From Erythrobasidium yunnanense (Eukaryota; Basidiomycota; Cystobasidiomycetes; Erythrobasidiales; Erythrobasidiaceae), in contig BCJC01000001.1 of assembly GCA_001600175.1 (NCBI GenBank), positions 3,209,652-3,273,651 on the forward strand: DNA of 64,000 nt, written 5' to 3'. Numbering within the stretch: position 1 is the stretch's first letter; each line of letters starts with the position of its first letter. A program made the position numbers and the translations under genes. The notes beneath the pieces are model-generated. The model ran no database searches. It was not told the DNA's origin and saw only the letters and a program-made list of their open reading frames with translations. Of the stretch, positions 9,519 to 20,158 are shown in pieces.

Positions 9519-11691
9519 ATGTCGGCAGCCAAAGAGGAGCCCGACTTGGGCGACTATACCGACTACTTGCTACTATCTTCGAGTGCGCTTACGCAGGGAT
9601 GGAAGCACAACATCATGCGTTTGGCGCCAGCGAGCACCAGCGATGAGGCTCATCCGGCCAAATGGGCAGGAGCGAAGCTGAACAGGCGCGACATGCGGCG
9701 TATCAGGCGTGAAGAGGAGGAGATGGTCAGAAAAGCAGCTGAAGCAGCACAAGCGGAGGAGGAGGGAGGTGCGGCGGAGCCAGGAAGCGCGAACGATATC
9801 GTCAAGAAAGAAGGCGGCGGTTTCGAGCAGCTACGACCTGGGATGCCTGGCTATTCTGCTGCGAAAGCTCAAGTCAAAGAAGAACGAGATGACAGCCTTG
9901 TTGCGCCGGGCTCTGCTGGAACATCAACCAAAGTCGGGGCAGACGGCAAAGCGACAACGACCATCAACCGACCTCGTAGAGGCTTTGGAGCGCCCAAGAA
10001 GACTAGAAGAGTATTCATCACTGAAGAATCCGCTAAAGAACGCCGGATACACTTTGAAGAGCAACACCCTTGGATGCTCGAGACGAGCGTAGATGACAAG
10101 AAAGCCAAAGGCCAGACAACGCGCTGGTTAGGCAAGATGGATGCAGCAGCCTCTGCCGTAGCGAACGGCGGTGAAGGCTCTTCCTACGTTCTTCTGGTCC
10201 TGGACAACAGCCCTGCTTCTGAGGCTGCATTCAAAGTAGCACCTGCAAACAGATGGTACCGCTTCACTAGCAGACCTCGCTATGCTACAATGAATGGAGA
10301 AGAAGCCGAACAAGAGTACCAGAAGATGCAAAAGACGGGGGACATGGATCTTTGGTTCGCCCAACGCAGGGCCAACCTTCCATCGGGCAGCGCTGCATCT
10401 TCACAACAAATGCCTGGAAGAATGGTCAGAGGAGCCGATTCAGTCGTGGGGGCTGGTAACGGGCAATCTGGGGGATATAAGAGCAGACTAGCTCTAGCAA
10501 GAGGAATTGACGATTCTCAAGGGTCATCAGGAGGCAGAAGACTCAAGACCGTGGTCAATGACGACCTTCGAAGTGATGACTTTGAGGCGGAGGACTATGA
10601 GCCTGCTGGTCCCGCTGGTAAGCGCGCTGGAAAGGGCAAAGTTAAGCCCAGAAAGCGAGCAGGGGTGAGTGCATTCGCCTGTCTTGACTGCAGATCGGTC
10701 TTAACCCCTCACTCTGTTACTTCAGCTCGCCGATGATGAGTACGAGGAGTTCGATTATGAGGAAGACTTCCAAGACGACGAAGAAGGCATTGGCCAAGTG
10801 GGTGACGAAGCTATTGAGGATACCGATACAAAGGAACTGGAAGAACGCATCAAGAAGGAAATGAGAGGTGCAAACTTCCCTGGTCATGGCGTTGAGCCAG
10901 CAGAGGAGGACGATGAGGTCGGGATACGCTTGACGAAGGCCGGAAAGAAGGTTAAGAAATTGCTCAAGAAGCGAGGACGGAAGGGTAGGCCAGAGGACGA
11001 GGAAGATGACCTCGATGAAGATGATGACGACGAAGATGATACGCGGAATCCATATGCTAGCGAAGAATCGGAGGAGGATTCAGATGTCGAACGTGAGAGG
11101 CTCAAAAAGGAGGAAGAGAAGAAGAAGAAACAGCAGTATCCAGGTCAAGCCGGGTACTCAGCTAACGGAACTCCGACTATATCGCGCAATAACTCCAATG
11201 CACCTAAATACCCTGGAGGTTCGGCACCATTGTCGAGAGCACCTTCGACAGGACCTCCGGGTTCCAGAGCTGCTTCGCCATCTCTGGCCCCGAATGGCAG
11301 TCTGCTCAAGCGAGCTACTTCGCCCTCTGGATCCGGTTCGAGGGCTGCTTCTCCTACTCCGCCTCCTTCTGCATCGAAGCGTAAAGCTGAAGAGGGTGGA
11401 TCGCCTTCCGCTTCCGATGCTGATAAGTCCACCAAGCGCCGCAAGCCTGGTTCTCCCTCTCCAGCTCCCCCAATTGTCCCTGTGGCTCCAGGAGATGACT
11501 CCGCCCTCATTCCTCGTAACGAGATCATAGCGTTCATCAAGGAGAAGATGCCAAGTACCAAAGAGCTTCTCAGACACTTCAAGCAGGCTATGGCTAGAGA
11601 TGCGAGGAACAAGAATGTTATCCTGCAGGTCACGAAAGAAGTCGCAACTATAAGTGAAGGCAAGCTAGCTGTAAAGCTTGAATTTGTGTAA
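9519..11691 (+). CDS. TFG1: Transcription initiation factor TFIIF alpha subunit (RAP74/Tfg1)
   Basis: The large TFIIF subunit helps recruit and stabilise RNA polymerase II at promoters and acts in early elongation. Exons 9519-10664 and 10726-11691 encode 703 aa. The N-terminal dimerisation region contains HPWMLE, SSYVLLVLD, FKVAPANRWYRF and the TSRPRYATMNGEEAE block typical of RAP74. The centre is long, acidic and Lys-rich, with a Ser/Pro segment (about residues 480-640). The C-terminal winged helix runs IPRNEIIAFIKEKMPSTKEL through the final VKLEFV. The ATG at 9519 is the first in frame and gives the expected N-terminus (DYTDYLLLSSS). The single intron has GTGAGT..CAG ends. Confidence 0.93.
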
Positions 11692-11717
11692 AGGTGTAGC
11701 CAGTTAGGTCACCCACA

Positions 11718-11847
11718 GTAAGATTAGGAGGGTGGGCATGAGCACAGAGCGGAAGCAGCATTGGCATATTATGCGCAAGCTTTCCGGGGACGGTATATGG
11801 CAACTGTACTAAAGTCTAGGAGAGTTGACTGCTTGTAACTTTCCCTA
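11718..11847 (+). repeat. Left arm of a 130-bp imperfect inverted repeat (copy of the next gene's 3' end)
   Basis: This arm begins 27 nt after the TFIIF alpha stop and is the reverse complement of 11919-12048 with about 15 mismatches by eye. The copied segment is the last 30 codons plus stop of the spermidine-synthase-like gene. Read on the plus strand the copy is still open and ends in the same way (DGIWQLY then stop). It includes about 33 bp beyond the stop. Confidence 0.85.
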
Positions 11848-11918
11848 AGCCCGTATAAATTTCCTACAATGCGTGATAACGACATCGCTCGGGAAGCTGC
11901 CCTCTGATCCCTTTGCCA
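11848..11918. other. Spacer between inverted repeat arms
   Basis: A 71-bp loop separates the two 130-bp arms. Nothing is recognised in it. It is the only sequence here not shared between the arms. Confidence 0.5.
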
Positions 11919-12048
11919 TAGGGAAAGTTACAAGCAGTCAATTCTTCTAGACTTTAATACAGTTGCCATATACCGTCCCGGAAAACCTTGCGCATGATAT
12001 GCCAATGCTGCTTCCGCTCCGAAGTCATGCCTACCTGCCTAATATTAC
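11919..12048 (-). repeat. Right arm of the 130-bp inverted repeat
   Basis: This arm overlaps the coding end of the spermidine-synthase-like gene (stop at 11954) and about 35 bp of its 3' flank. It is presumably the parental copy, since it continues into the full exon. Confidence 0.85.
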
Positions 12049-13793
12049 TATCTGTTAAAACCTCGCCAGATACTGGTATAAACACTGCACGGTCTTTTAG
12101 GCCTTCCAGAGCCAATCTTCGTTGGTGGGAACCGAGATAGTCCGCGGAACCAGATTCGCGGAGGTGTAACGGTGTTGTTGCACAGAATACTACCATGTTA
12201 ATATGACCAGATTTGCTCTCGCCCTGATCTTTGTATGCTCGGCAATTCTCGAAGCAGGCAAGTATCGTTGTAATGACACGTTGTCCAATCTCACTGCTAG
12301 GGTTACCAGCGAAGTTCTAAGTATAGTGTCAGCTTTGCCCAGTGTATGTGAATCATCGACTCACAATAGCTAGTATCCCTTCAGCGCTTAGCCGCGACTT
12401 CACAAGTTGCCAACTCTCTTGCGTAAGTAATCGCAAAGGCATGGCACCACCAGTGAAAATATCGTGAACGATATAGTCGTAGGTTCTGTTAGTCTGGCTT
12501 AGATATTGCCTCGCATCCATGATATGGAGTGCATCGGGTGTAGTCTTCAAGCCAAAGAATCTTTGAGCGAAAGTGACAACTGCTGGATCGATCTCCACAA
12601 TTGTGGACCTTATCCCATGAGCTTGTAAGCCAGTGACGGCCGTACCGACACCAAGGCCAATGAACAGTGCTTTATTGTCCATTGACGATTGTTGTACAAG
12701 CCGAATACCTTCTTGCAAATGAAATGCCGTATATATCGATTCCATCTCGGCCAGATCGCTAACACCTGGATCAAGCCAAATACCTCCAAGTATTGAATGA
12801 TCGCATCGCAGAAAGCGTATCCACCTGGCACCGATGCGATGCTCCGCTACAGATACGGCGCCAGTAATGCTGAAAGTCCGGTCGAGAAGTCGGAAGTCGG
12901 AAGGTAAGTTGGCTGTATAGGAATGATTGACACCCTTCCCAGTTTGGGGTGGCCACGAATATACGAGAAACGCAATGAGGAGGGCAAGGAGGAAGAGTGA
13001 AAAATCTTCGGATCGCTTGACTGGTCCGCTAGACATTACGCGTTGTACCGTAGACACGACCGCTAAGCCTATCCATACTTGCAGCTGGACAGTGCATCAG
13101 CACAGATCAGTATGTTCATGAGCTTGCAGCTCACGACGATATACGGATTATAGCCCAGAAATAGTTCAAATGGTACAAACCGCCACCATGCAGTACGACC
13201 TGAAATCAAGTAGAGTGACAGAAAGGCCAACTTGTAGAAACCCTCTGTTATGAAAGCCATGCGTCTCTTGAGCAAGTCTCAGCTCAATTTCGCAGCCAAA
13301 GGACCAGACTGACGATAGAGCCAAGAGTCGACATGGTCGCAATGACTAAGACAGGACAGATGATGAACCCATTGAAGAGTGATGGCCCATGTTCTGGTCC
13401 GAGAACGGCACTCTTCTCGAAGAAGGGTAGGTGTGCCAAGAGAGGGCTCGCGGCCAGCCAGACGCTCCCCAGGGCGCTTAGATAGGAATCAAAGTACTGT
13501 CGACGTACGTAAATGCTAGTAGAGCCAGCTGCCATGCACGCAGCGCATATCGACGCGACGAACAGAACCGTGCTTGAGGACAGTCGAAACAGGTCTTCCG
13601 TCGCATCTCCCCATATCGGAGCACACGACCGTACGAGTAGATGTGTGATATGCGATAATGCTAATGGTGTTACGGCTATCGCGAGGAGACTGCTGCTAGA
13701 CCAGAGTTCGTAAGCGGGCCCATTCTTCGGCAAGCTGGCAGATACTTTGGTGGAGCTTCGCCTTGTCTTGTTTATGTTGATCTTCGTAGACAT
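11954..13793 (-). CDS. Membrane-anchored spermidine synthase-like methyltransferase-fold protein
   Basis: Four exons (13793-13314, 13266-13135, 13084-12365, 12316-11954) give 564 aa. Roughly the first 270 residues hold six to eight hydrophobic segments (LLAIAVTPLALSHITHLLV, VLFVASICAACMAAGS, LFLLALLIAFLVYSW). A Rossmann domain of the polyamine-synthase type follows: ALFIGLGVGTAV (nucleotide loop), TIVEIDPAVVTFA (acidic ribose ligand), HIMDARQYL and YDYIVHDIFTGGAMP. The family uses decarboxylated SAM, but the substrate loop of true spermidine synthases (DSSDP type) reads HDIFTGG here, so polyamine synthesis is doubtful. An open frame extends upstream to 13877; the Met at 13793 is preferred because residues before it are basic and atypical. 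Confidence 0.75.
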
Positions 13794-14046
13794 ATTCTCG
13801 TATTCTGATAGCTGAATAGCTACATGTGTGTGGTGCGGTCGAGAGGTAGAAGGAAAGGCTAGACGCAACTTCGGCAAGTTGCAAAGGTTGCACTCTAAAT
13901 TGTACTATTACTATATGTCTATCTACTGTTATTACTGTACCATGGCGCACGAAACCCCTAGCCTAGGCTGGGAGGCCGACTGAAGAGTGGAAGGTTTTCT
14001 GATATTCGCGTTGTAACGCACTTGCAACGAAGGGCTCCGACATGTT

Positions 14047-16525
14047 TTAGTGGACGATCTTCTTGTCCATATCCTCGTCGATGGACTCGCCATCGGTAGC
14101 CCGTCTTTCGACATCATTCTGCTGATCTCCGAACTTCATCTCGCGCATCATCAAGACGAGGAGAGGTGGCACGACTGCAAAGATGGTAGCAGCAATAAGA
14201 ATGATCTTCATTGTGTAATCACTGAATAGCCGCAAAAAGGCGGAGGGAACGCAAGGTCAGATCGAGCTTGCCCAGCACGGTCCTGAACGATGCAGTACTC
14301 ACTAAGCTTCGATAGTTGCTACTCTAATCGGAGAACCATAAGGGTAGGTGGCTGCTGTGACCACGGAGGCGTAGATCGCGTCAATTCCCTCTTGATCGGT
14401 GAGTCCGGCAAGATGTTGGTGTAGCTGGCCAGGCATGACATTTCGCCAGATCGCGCTGACGATAGCTGTACCGATAGCACCTCCAATCTCTGCGAAGAGT
14501 AGTATCACTGCCGTGACGGCTGCCAGGTCTTGGTGGGGCACGGAAGCTTGCGCCGCAGTCTGACTGACGACAGCAGCAATACCGCCGCCTGCTCCTTGAA
14601 GCAGTTGTACTACAACTAGCTCTCCAGTCGATCCCCGGGCGCCTTTAGAATGAATCTAGGGGACAGGGCTTAGAAAGTTCGGATTGGAGTGAAGGCTTGG
14701 CTTACCATGACTGTAGCGATCACGGTAGAGCAAGCAAGGCTATGTCAGCAGGCTAGACATGATTTAAAAATGGATTCGTACGTACGGCCGACGGCGAATA
14801 GTCTAAGAAGCAGACCGCCCATCAATAACCACTTGTAGCGTCTGAAATAGACGATGAAGAGTCCAGCGATAATAGCAAAGAGTGTCAAGCTGATAGTTTG
14901 GGTTTGTGAAAAGTAGGTCTGGTCCTGAACACTCCAGTCCTTGGCGATGGCGATAAAGCTGTACTGGTAGGTGAACTGCAAATAGAAGCTGATGAAATCG
15001 AAGAAGCCGATGAGAGCAGCTGCCAGCACTGTTCTATTCTTGAGGAAGCGACTGGGAATGAATGGGAACTTGGCAAACTTGGCCTCGTAGATTGCCAGGC
15101 CGATGAGGATGATAGGTCCGAGAGTAAGCATTGTGATGACCTTGTAATTGCCCCAGGTCAATTTGCCTCCGTTTACGATAGTAAGAGGGAGCAGAAGACA
15201 GGTCCAGCCAGCAGTGAATAAGAGAAGCCCGATAAGATCGACTTCCTGACATCCGAGCAAGAAAGCCTTGCCGGCGAGCTTCACTCTGTTTGCGTCCGGT
15301 CCGAGCTCTTGCTTCTTCTCTCGCATTTGTGTCTCGATGTAGGGGTTGGCTGTATGCACGACCCCAAGCCTGTAGGCCTTGATCTGCGACCAAGCGAGGA
15401 TGCCAATGATGATCACAGCACATGCAGGAATCAGAATAGCAAACATGCCGTAGCCTGCGCAAGAAAGCGTGAGTAGGGCGGCCGAGCGGCTGACGCATCT
15501 TCTTACCCCATCGCCAGCCAGATTCTGTATATACCGAAGCTCCAATTTTCGCGCCCACGAACCCGTTAACGAGATATGGAGCGGATACCAGCGACGACAT
15601 GAGTGTCCTGTAACGGAGAGACGTGACATCTCCTATGACAATCTTTTTTTGGAGGATTGACGAAGTCAGCAGTGGCCGGGTCAACGGTAAAGTCTCGACT
15701 GACCTGCATAAGAATCTGAACAGCAGCATATCCAGCGGTTCTGATGATCCACCCCGCCGCATAAGTTTCCACTTAGATTAGAGGAAAATTGGGTCAGCAT
15801 AGAATAATTGGCTCTGTATGCTAGCGCGACCTACCGCTTGTGCATGAAGCCAACACTATGTACCCAACAGTATACAACAAAACAGCCAAGGCCCAGGCTT
15901 CAGCTCTCCCGAGGACATCTGCTACTTTAGAAGAGACAGGTTTGCCGACCTGGAGATAGGTAGATTAGCAATAATCACCAATCGATCGTAGGAGAGACAT
16001 ACGGCAAGTACGATAGCAGCCACGGTTCCTACTGCACCTAGCAGAGAATGCTGTCCAAATGCAGAGGTGGCGTATCTGATAAGCCCAGGATGATCAGCGG
16101 ACGGTCCGAATCAGGTCACGAAAACAGCGACTGACTGGGTGTAGAGGTACGTTGTTACGCCGTCGAGTGAATAAATGTAGCTCGAAGAGAGCTTGTTAGC
16201 CAACTTCAGCTTTTCGAAGCTTTCGGGTAGCCTACGCCATGATGCCAACGCCTGAAAGAACGGTAAGCCCAGCAATGAATGCCAATAAATAACAGCTATC
16301 ACTTACCGATAAACAGTATGACTTTAGACGTCTTTCCCCATATTCTAGGGTTTTGGAGGGCTGATGGAGAGTCAGGTGCCGTCCCTTGGAAATGACCGAA
16401 GAAGAAAGCTTGAGCTTACCTTCGGCTTTGCGTACACCAGCTTGTGTAGGCACGAAGTATGCAGGAGGTTGAGCTTCTTCTCCAGCTTCGACCGTTCGCT
16501 GCATCTCTGGAGGTGCCGAAGCCAT
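14047..16525 (-). CDS. Siderophore-iron:H+ symporter, MFS (SIT/ARN/MirB type)
   Basis: It imports ferric siderophores across the plasma membrane. The multi-exon model starts at MASAPPEMQ (ATG at 16525) and ends with KKIVH at 14047. Family marks can be read across the exons: GVRKAEALQNPRIWGKTSK, then a first membrane helix, then SLDGVTTYLYTQ and ATSAFGQHSLLGAVG. Later come YAAGWIIRTAGYAAVQILMQ, VIGDVTSLRYRTLMSSL and the long segment with PFIPSRFLKNRTV. These are hallmarks of the 14-TM SIT family. The C-terminal tail is acidic and cytoplasmic. I did not fix every splice site. Two ATCAGATAA sites upstream suggest control by a GATA-type iron repressor. Confidence 0.88.
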
Positions 16526-16737
16526 CTTTCCTGATCAGTCTAGCAAGCTGGGAGAGAGGTCAATCAGGTTCATGTGCTTGTCTGTATCTGTTGTGCGTAC
16601 TTCTTGTATGTATCACTGTTGGGCGAATGTATACGAGGCTTTGCAGAGACAAGAAAGAAAAGAGCGCTGAGATGAGACCCCGAAGGAATTTTTGCAGGGC
16701 AGCTGCGTGGTGGGAGATGATCGAGAATTTTAATCAG

Positions 16738-16746
16738 ATCAGATAA
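16738..16746 (+). promoter_or_regulatory. ATCAGATAA site (iron GATA-factor consensus)
   Basis: The exact 9-mer ATCAGATAA lies about 213 bp upstream of the siderophore transporter start. It fits ATCWGATAA, the established binding consensus of fungal iron-responsive GATA factors (SreA, SRE, Urbs1). The function is inferred from motif plus gene context. Confidence 0.6.
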
Positions 16747-16936
16747 CTTTTTGGGTGGCACCGGGGAAGCAGATACGGCAGGGCAGCTTTTTCACTAGGG
16801 ACCGAGAGAGACACGGCAGTACCAGGACGAGGTAGTGCTACAGTACAATGCTGTCAGTGAGCGCCTGCCAGTTTGTGCAGGAAGTCTTCCTGCTTTTATG
16901 CTGGCTGCGACGGGTCGTCCGAATGAAAATCCGTTA

Positions 16937-16945
16937 ATCAGATAA
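16937..16945 (+). promoter_or_regulatory. Second ATCAGATAA site
   Basis: A second exact copy of the same 9-mer in the same orientation lies about 412 bp upstream of the transporter start. Paired sites are usual in promoters controlled by iron GATA repressors. Confidence 0.6.
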
Positions 16946-17080
16946 AAAAGTCCGCAACTGGCTCGGGCTTCGCAATGAAGAAGTGCACGTACAGGCGAGG
17001 CACGAGAAAGCGAGTAACCATTCCATTATTACGATGAGGCATGCACAAGGCTAAGCGAGAACATCCGGACTGTCTGACGT

Positions 17081-18028
17081 TCAGAGCGTTGTCGGCTTAA
17101 CTTCATCTGCCTTCTGGTCCAGCTTATCAGCAGCTGGCTTGACACCCTCCATCAAGTTGCTGGTGTATGGCTCTGCGGCGGTACCCTTGGCGGACTCCTC
17201 TGTCTTTGCCGCAGCGCCAACGACGATATCCTCTGCTTTCCTGAGGCCTGAAGCTATGGTGTTGCGGGCTATGAGACTCTTTGCTTAGTTGATATCCAAC
17301 ATTGTTTGCAGGGCAAGCTCACCCTGGTCGATATAGTGTCCTGCACCGGCTTCATTGCCAGTCTCCTCAGCCTTCTTCTCGGCGACAGCGATGGCGCTGG
17401 AACAGAGTCAGCATGATGTAGAGGAAGGGGGTACGACTACAACATACTTGGAAGCCGACTCGAGCGCCTTTCCAATCAGGTTTCGCGACTCATCGACGAG
17501 ACCACCTAGGGTTTGTGTAGTGTTTCCGGGCAGTTGCTGCGCTATGGCTCAGTGACAGTAACCGATATAGGGTGCATATACCCACAGTCTTATCGGCAGC
17601 ATCCTTGGCCTGACCAGCTTTCTCAGAAGCTAGGCCAACCAGACCTGAATGACCTCCTCAGTATCTAAGACAGCATGCCTAGTATGGGACGTACCCTTCG
17701 CATAGTCTGCAGCGTGGGAAGCCAGGTTTATAGCGCTCTGTTGTAAGGTCTATGACAAAAAGGACACTAAGAGAAGGAGGCATGACGAGCAGCTGGCTCT
17801 AGGCACGCACAGCAGCATGCTCGTCGACGGTCTTGCCAGTCTGAGTTTGGGAGAGATCATTGGCTTTAGCATGAGCAGCTTGACCAGCCTGGACAGTCTT
17901 GTCGGCGATGTTTGCTATAAACAACCAACATCAGCTTTCTCCACCAAGGCCATTCGAGAAGCTGAGGCAGCCCAACCAGCGGTGTTCTGAGCTGCAGCAA
18001 TCGTAGGGTTTGGGTTTTCTGAGGACAT
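17081..18028 (-). CDS. LEA-like hydrophilic amphipathic-helix protein
   Basis: The start MSSENPNPTIAAAQNTA is at 18028 and the stop at 17081. The gene is cut into about seven short exons. The predicted protein is very rich in Ala, Lys, Glu, Asp, Thr and Gln, with 11-residue-like amphipathic repeats: ANIADKTVQAGQAAHAKAND, INLASHAADYAKG, LVGLASEKAGQAKDAADK, ALESASK, VVGAAAKTEESAKG, then ADKLDQKADEVKP. This pattern is typical of group 3 LEA proteins and similar desiccation or lipid-surface proteins. No signal peptide is present. It shares a 305-bp divergent promoter region with the aminotransferase. Exact splice joins were not all checked. Confidence 0.65.
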
Positions 18029-18332
18029 GTTGTTGCTGATGTTTCTTGTTTCTTGCTTGTTGTCTTTCGTGTGTACAGAGACAAACCAGCGTCAAGGTCC
18101 GCGCTCTATGCGCCACTCCTATGACAGATGCGCTACATCAGGGCCGGGCAGACGACTTAAAGGCAGAGTGTTGAACTGTTGTAGAAAGCATACAATAGAA
18201 GCTCTTAAAGTCCGAGGAAAGCCTTGAAAGCTCGACATAAAGGTCCTACCGGAAACCCTCCGGTCAAATGCACACCTAAAGCATCTTCTTCTTCAGACAA
18301 CTTGCATCTGAACCCTGAAGTACCTCGGAACG

Positions 18333-20009
18333 ATGCTCGCTCGTACTGCTGTTTCCAGCATCCCAGCGTCGCTCGCCCTGAGAGCTCGCGTGCCTGCTAA
18401 TGCTGCGAGAGCCTTCGCATCGACCTGGTCAAACGTCCCAGCTGGCCCGCCAGATCCCATCCTAGGTAGGGCGGTACAATGTAGTCGCAATACAGAGTAA
18501 TATGCGCATGCTTAGTCCCCATGATTCAAACAGGCGTCACCGAGGCTTTCAAGCGCGATTCCGACAAGCGAAAGATCAACCTCGGTGTAGGAGCTTACAG
18601 AGATGAGAAGGGAAAGCCATTCGTTCTACCTTCAGTCAGACAGGTCAGTGCAGCCTCCAGCTAACGGCTAGCTTTAGTGCATTGATTGCGCCTCCGTCAC
18701 CTGATACTGACCCTGCATTACCCGACATACAATCCTCAGGCAGAAGAATCTATCGTCAAGTCCAAGTACGACAAAGAGTACCTTCCCATCACTGGATTCC
18801 CAGAGTTCACAAAACACGCCGCTATTCTAGCTTATGGCAAGAACAGCAAACCGCTACAGGAGGATCGCGTGCGTGTTCGCAAGCCCTGAATATATGTCAA
18901 AGTCTGATCAGTCAATGCATGCGGACAGATCGCCATCACTCAATCCATCTCTGGCACCGGTGCCTTGCGAATCGGCGGAGCTTTCCTGCAACGCTTCTAC
19001 CCAGATAGCAAGGCAATCTACCTGCCTACTCCAACGTGGGGCAACCATATTCCTATATTCAAAGACTCTGGTCTTGAGGTCAAGCAGTACCGCTACTACG
19101 ACAAGAAGACCGTAGGTCTCGACTTCAAGGGAATGGTAGATGACATCAAGGGCGCACCTGCAAAGAGCATCATCCTGCTTCACGCTTGCGCACACAACCC
19201 TACTGGTGTAGACCCTACAAAGGAGCAGTGGAAGGAGATCGCAGATGCCGTCAAGGTTGGTCCTACGGCAATCTATACCTATCGGAAAGCGCTAATGAAG
19301 CCGGTCTGCAGGAGAAGAACCACTTCGTCTTCTTCGATATGGCCTACCAAGGCTTTGCATCAGGTGATGTAGATGGAGATGCCTTTGCACCCCGATACTT
19401 TGTCGAGCAGGGCATCGACATCTGCCTTTCGCAATCGTTCGCCAAGGTGAGCTAGGATCAGCTCGCTTCAAGTGTAATCTGACAGTACTTCGCTGCAGAA
19501 CATGGGTCTGTACGGCGAGCGAGTCGGGGCTTTCAGCGTTGTCACGGGATCAGCCGAAGAGAAGGCCAAGGTCGATTCTCAGCTGAAGATTCTCGTCCGA
19601 CCTCTCTACTCCAATCCTCCAGTGCACGGTGCACGAATTGCAGGAACTATTTTGGCAGACGAGAAGCTGTACCAGCAATGGCTCGATGAGGTCAAGCTCA
19701 TGGCAGACCGAATCATCGGAATGCGAGCGACGTTGAAAGATATCCTCGTCAAGGACTGTGGCAGCAAACAAAACTGGGACCACATCACAAACCAGATTGG
19801 TAAGTAACCCCATGTTGCCTTTTGGAAGCGAGACTGACGCTCGCGCGCTAGGCATGTTCGCTTTCCTCGGTATCACGCCTGAGCAGGTGGAGAGACTCAA
19901 GACAGAGTTCCACGTATACTTGACGAAGGATGGACGTATCTCAGTTGCTGGAGTTACGCCAGACAACGTTAGACATCTCGCTGAGAGCTTGCACGAAGTC
20001 ACCAAGTAG
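18333..20009 (+). CDS. AAT1: Aspartate aminotransferase, mitochondrial
   Basis: A PLP enzyme interconverting aspartate + 2-oxoglutarate and oxaloacetate + glutamate, part of the malate-aspartate shuttle. Seven exons (18333-18465, 18516-18643, 18740-18868, 18929-19255, 19312-19446, 19499-19799, 19852-20009) give 436 aa. The N-terminus is a basic presequence ([19 protein letters not shown]). Class I landmarks follow: [56 protein letters not shown], the PLP Lys in [24 protein letters not shown], and the substrate-binding Arg in the C-terminal DGRISVAG. Length and motifs are complete. Confidence 0.95.
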
Positions 20010-20158
20010 AGAGCGCATGTTGAAGATGGGAGATGCTTTCGTACAATGACAAACAGTGAAAACAATGATTCTGCTGCCTCTACCGCATGCCGTACCTCTG
20101 TGTCCGTCTCGCGTCGGTTCCTTTTGCTTAGGTAGAAACCATCTTAAAAGGCATCAAC

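Larger units (their letters stand above)
16526..17080. other. Promoter region of the siderophore transporter
   Basis: A 555-bp intergenic stretch lies between the LEA-like gene's stop and the transporter's start. It holds the two GATA-type sites listed separately and A/T-rich tracts. No open frame of note is present. Confidence 0.6.

Noticed and set aside
11145-11663. 172-codon minus-strand frame
   Set aside because: Antisense shadow of the Ser/Pro-rich part of TFIIF alpha.
11718-12048. Reading the inverted repeat as a transposon's terminal repeats
   Set aside because: The arms match the coding end of a host gene, the spacer is only 71 bp, and no target-site duplication was noticed.
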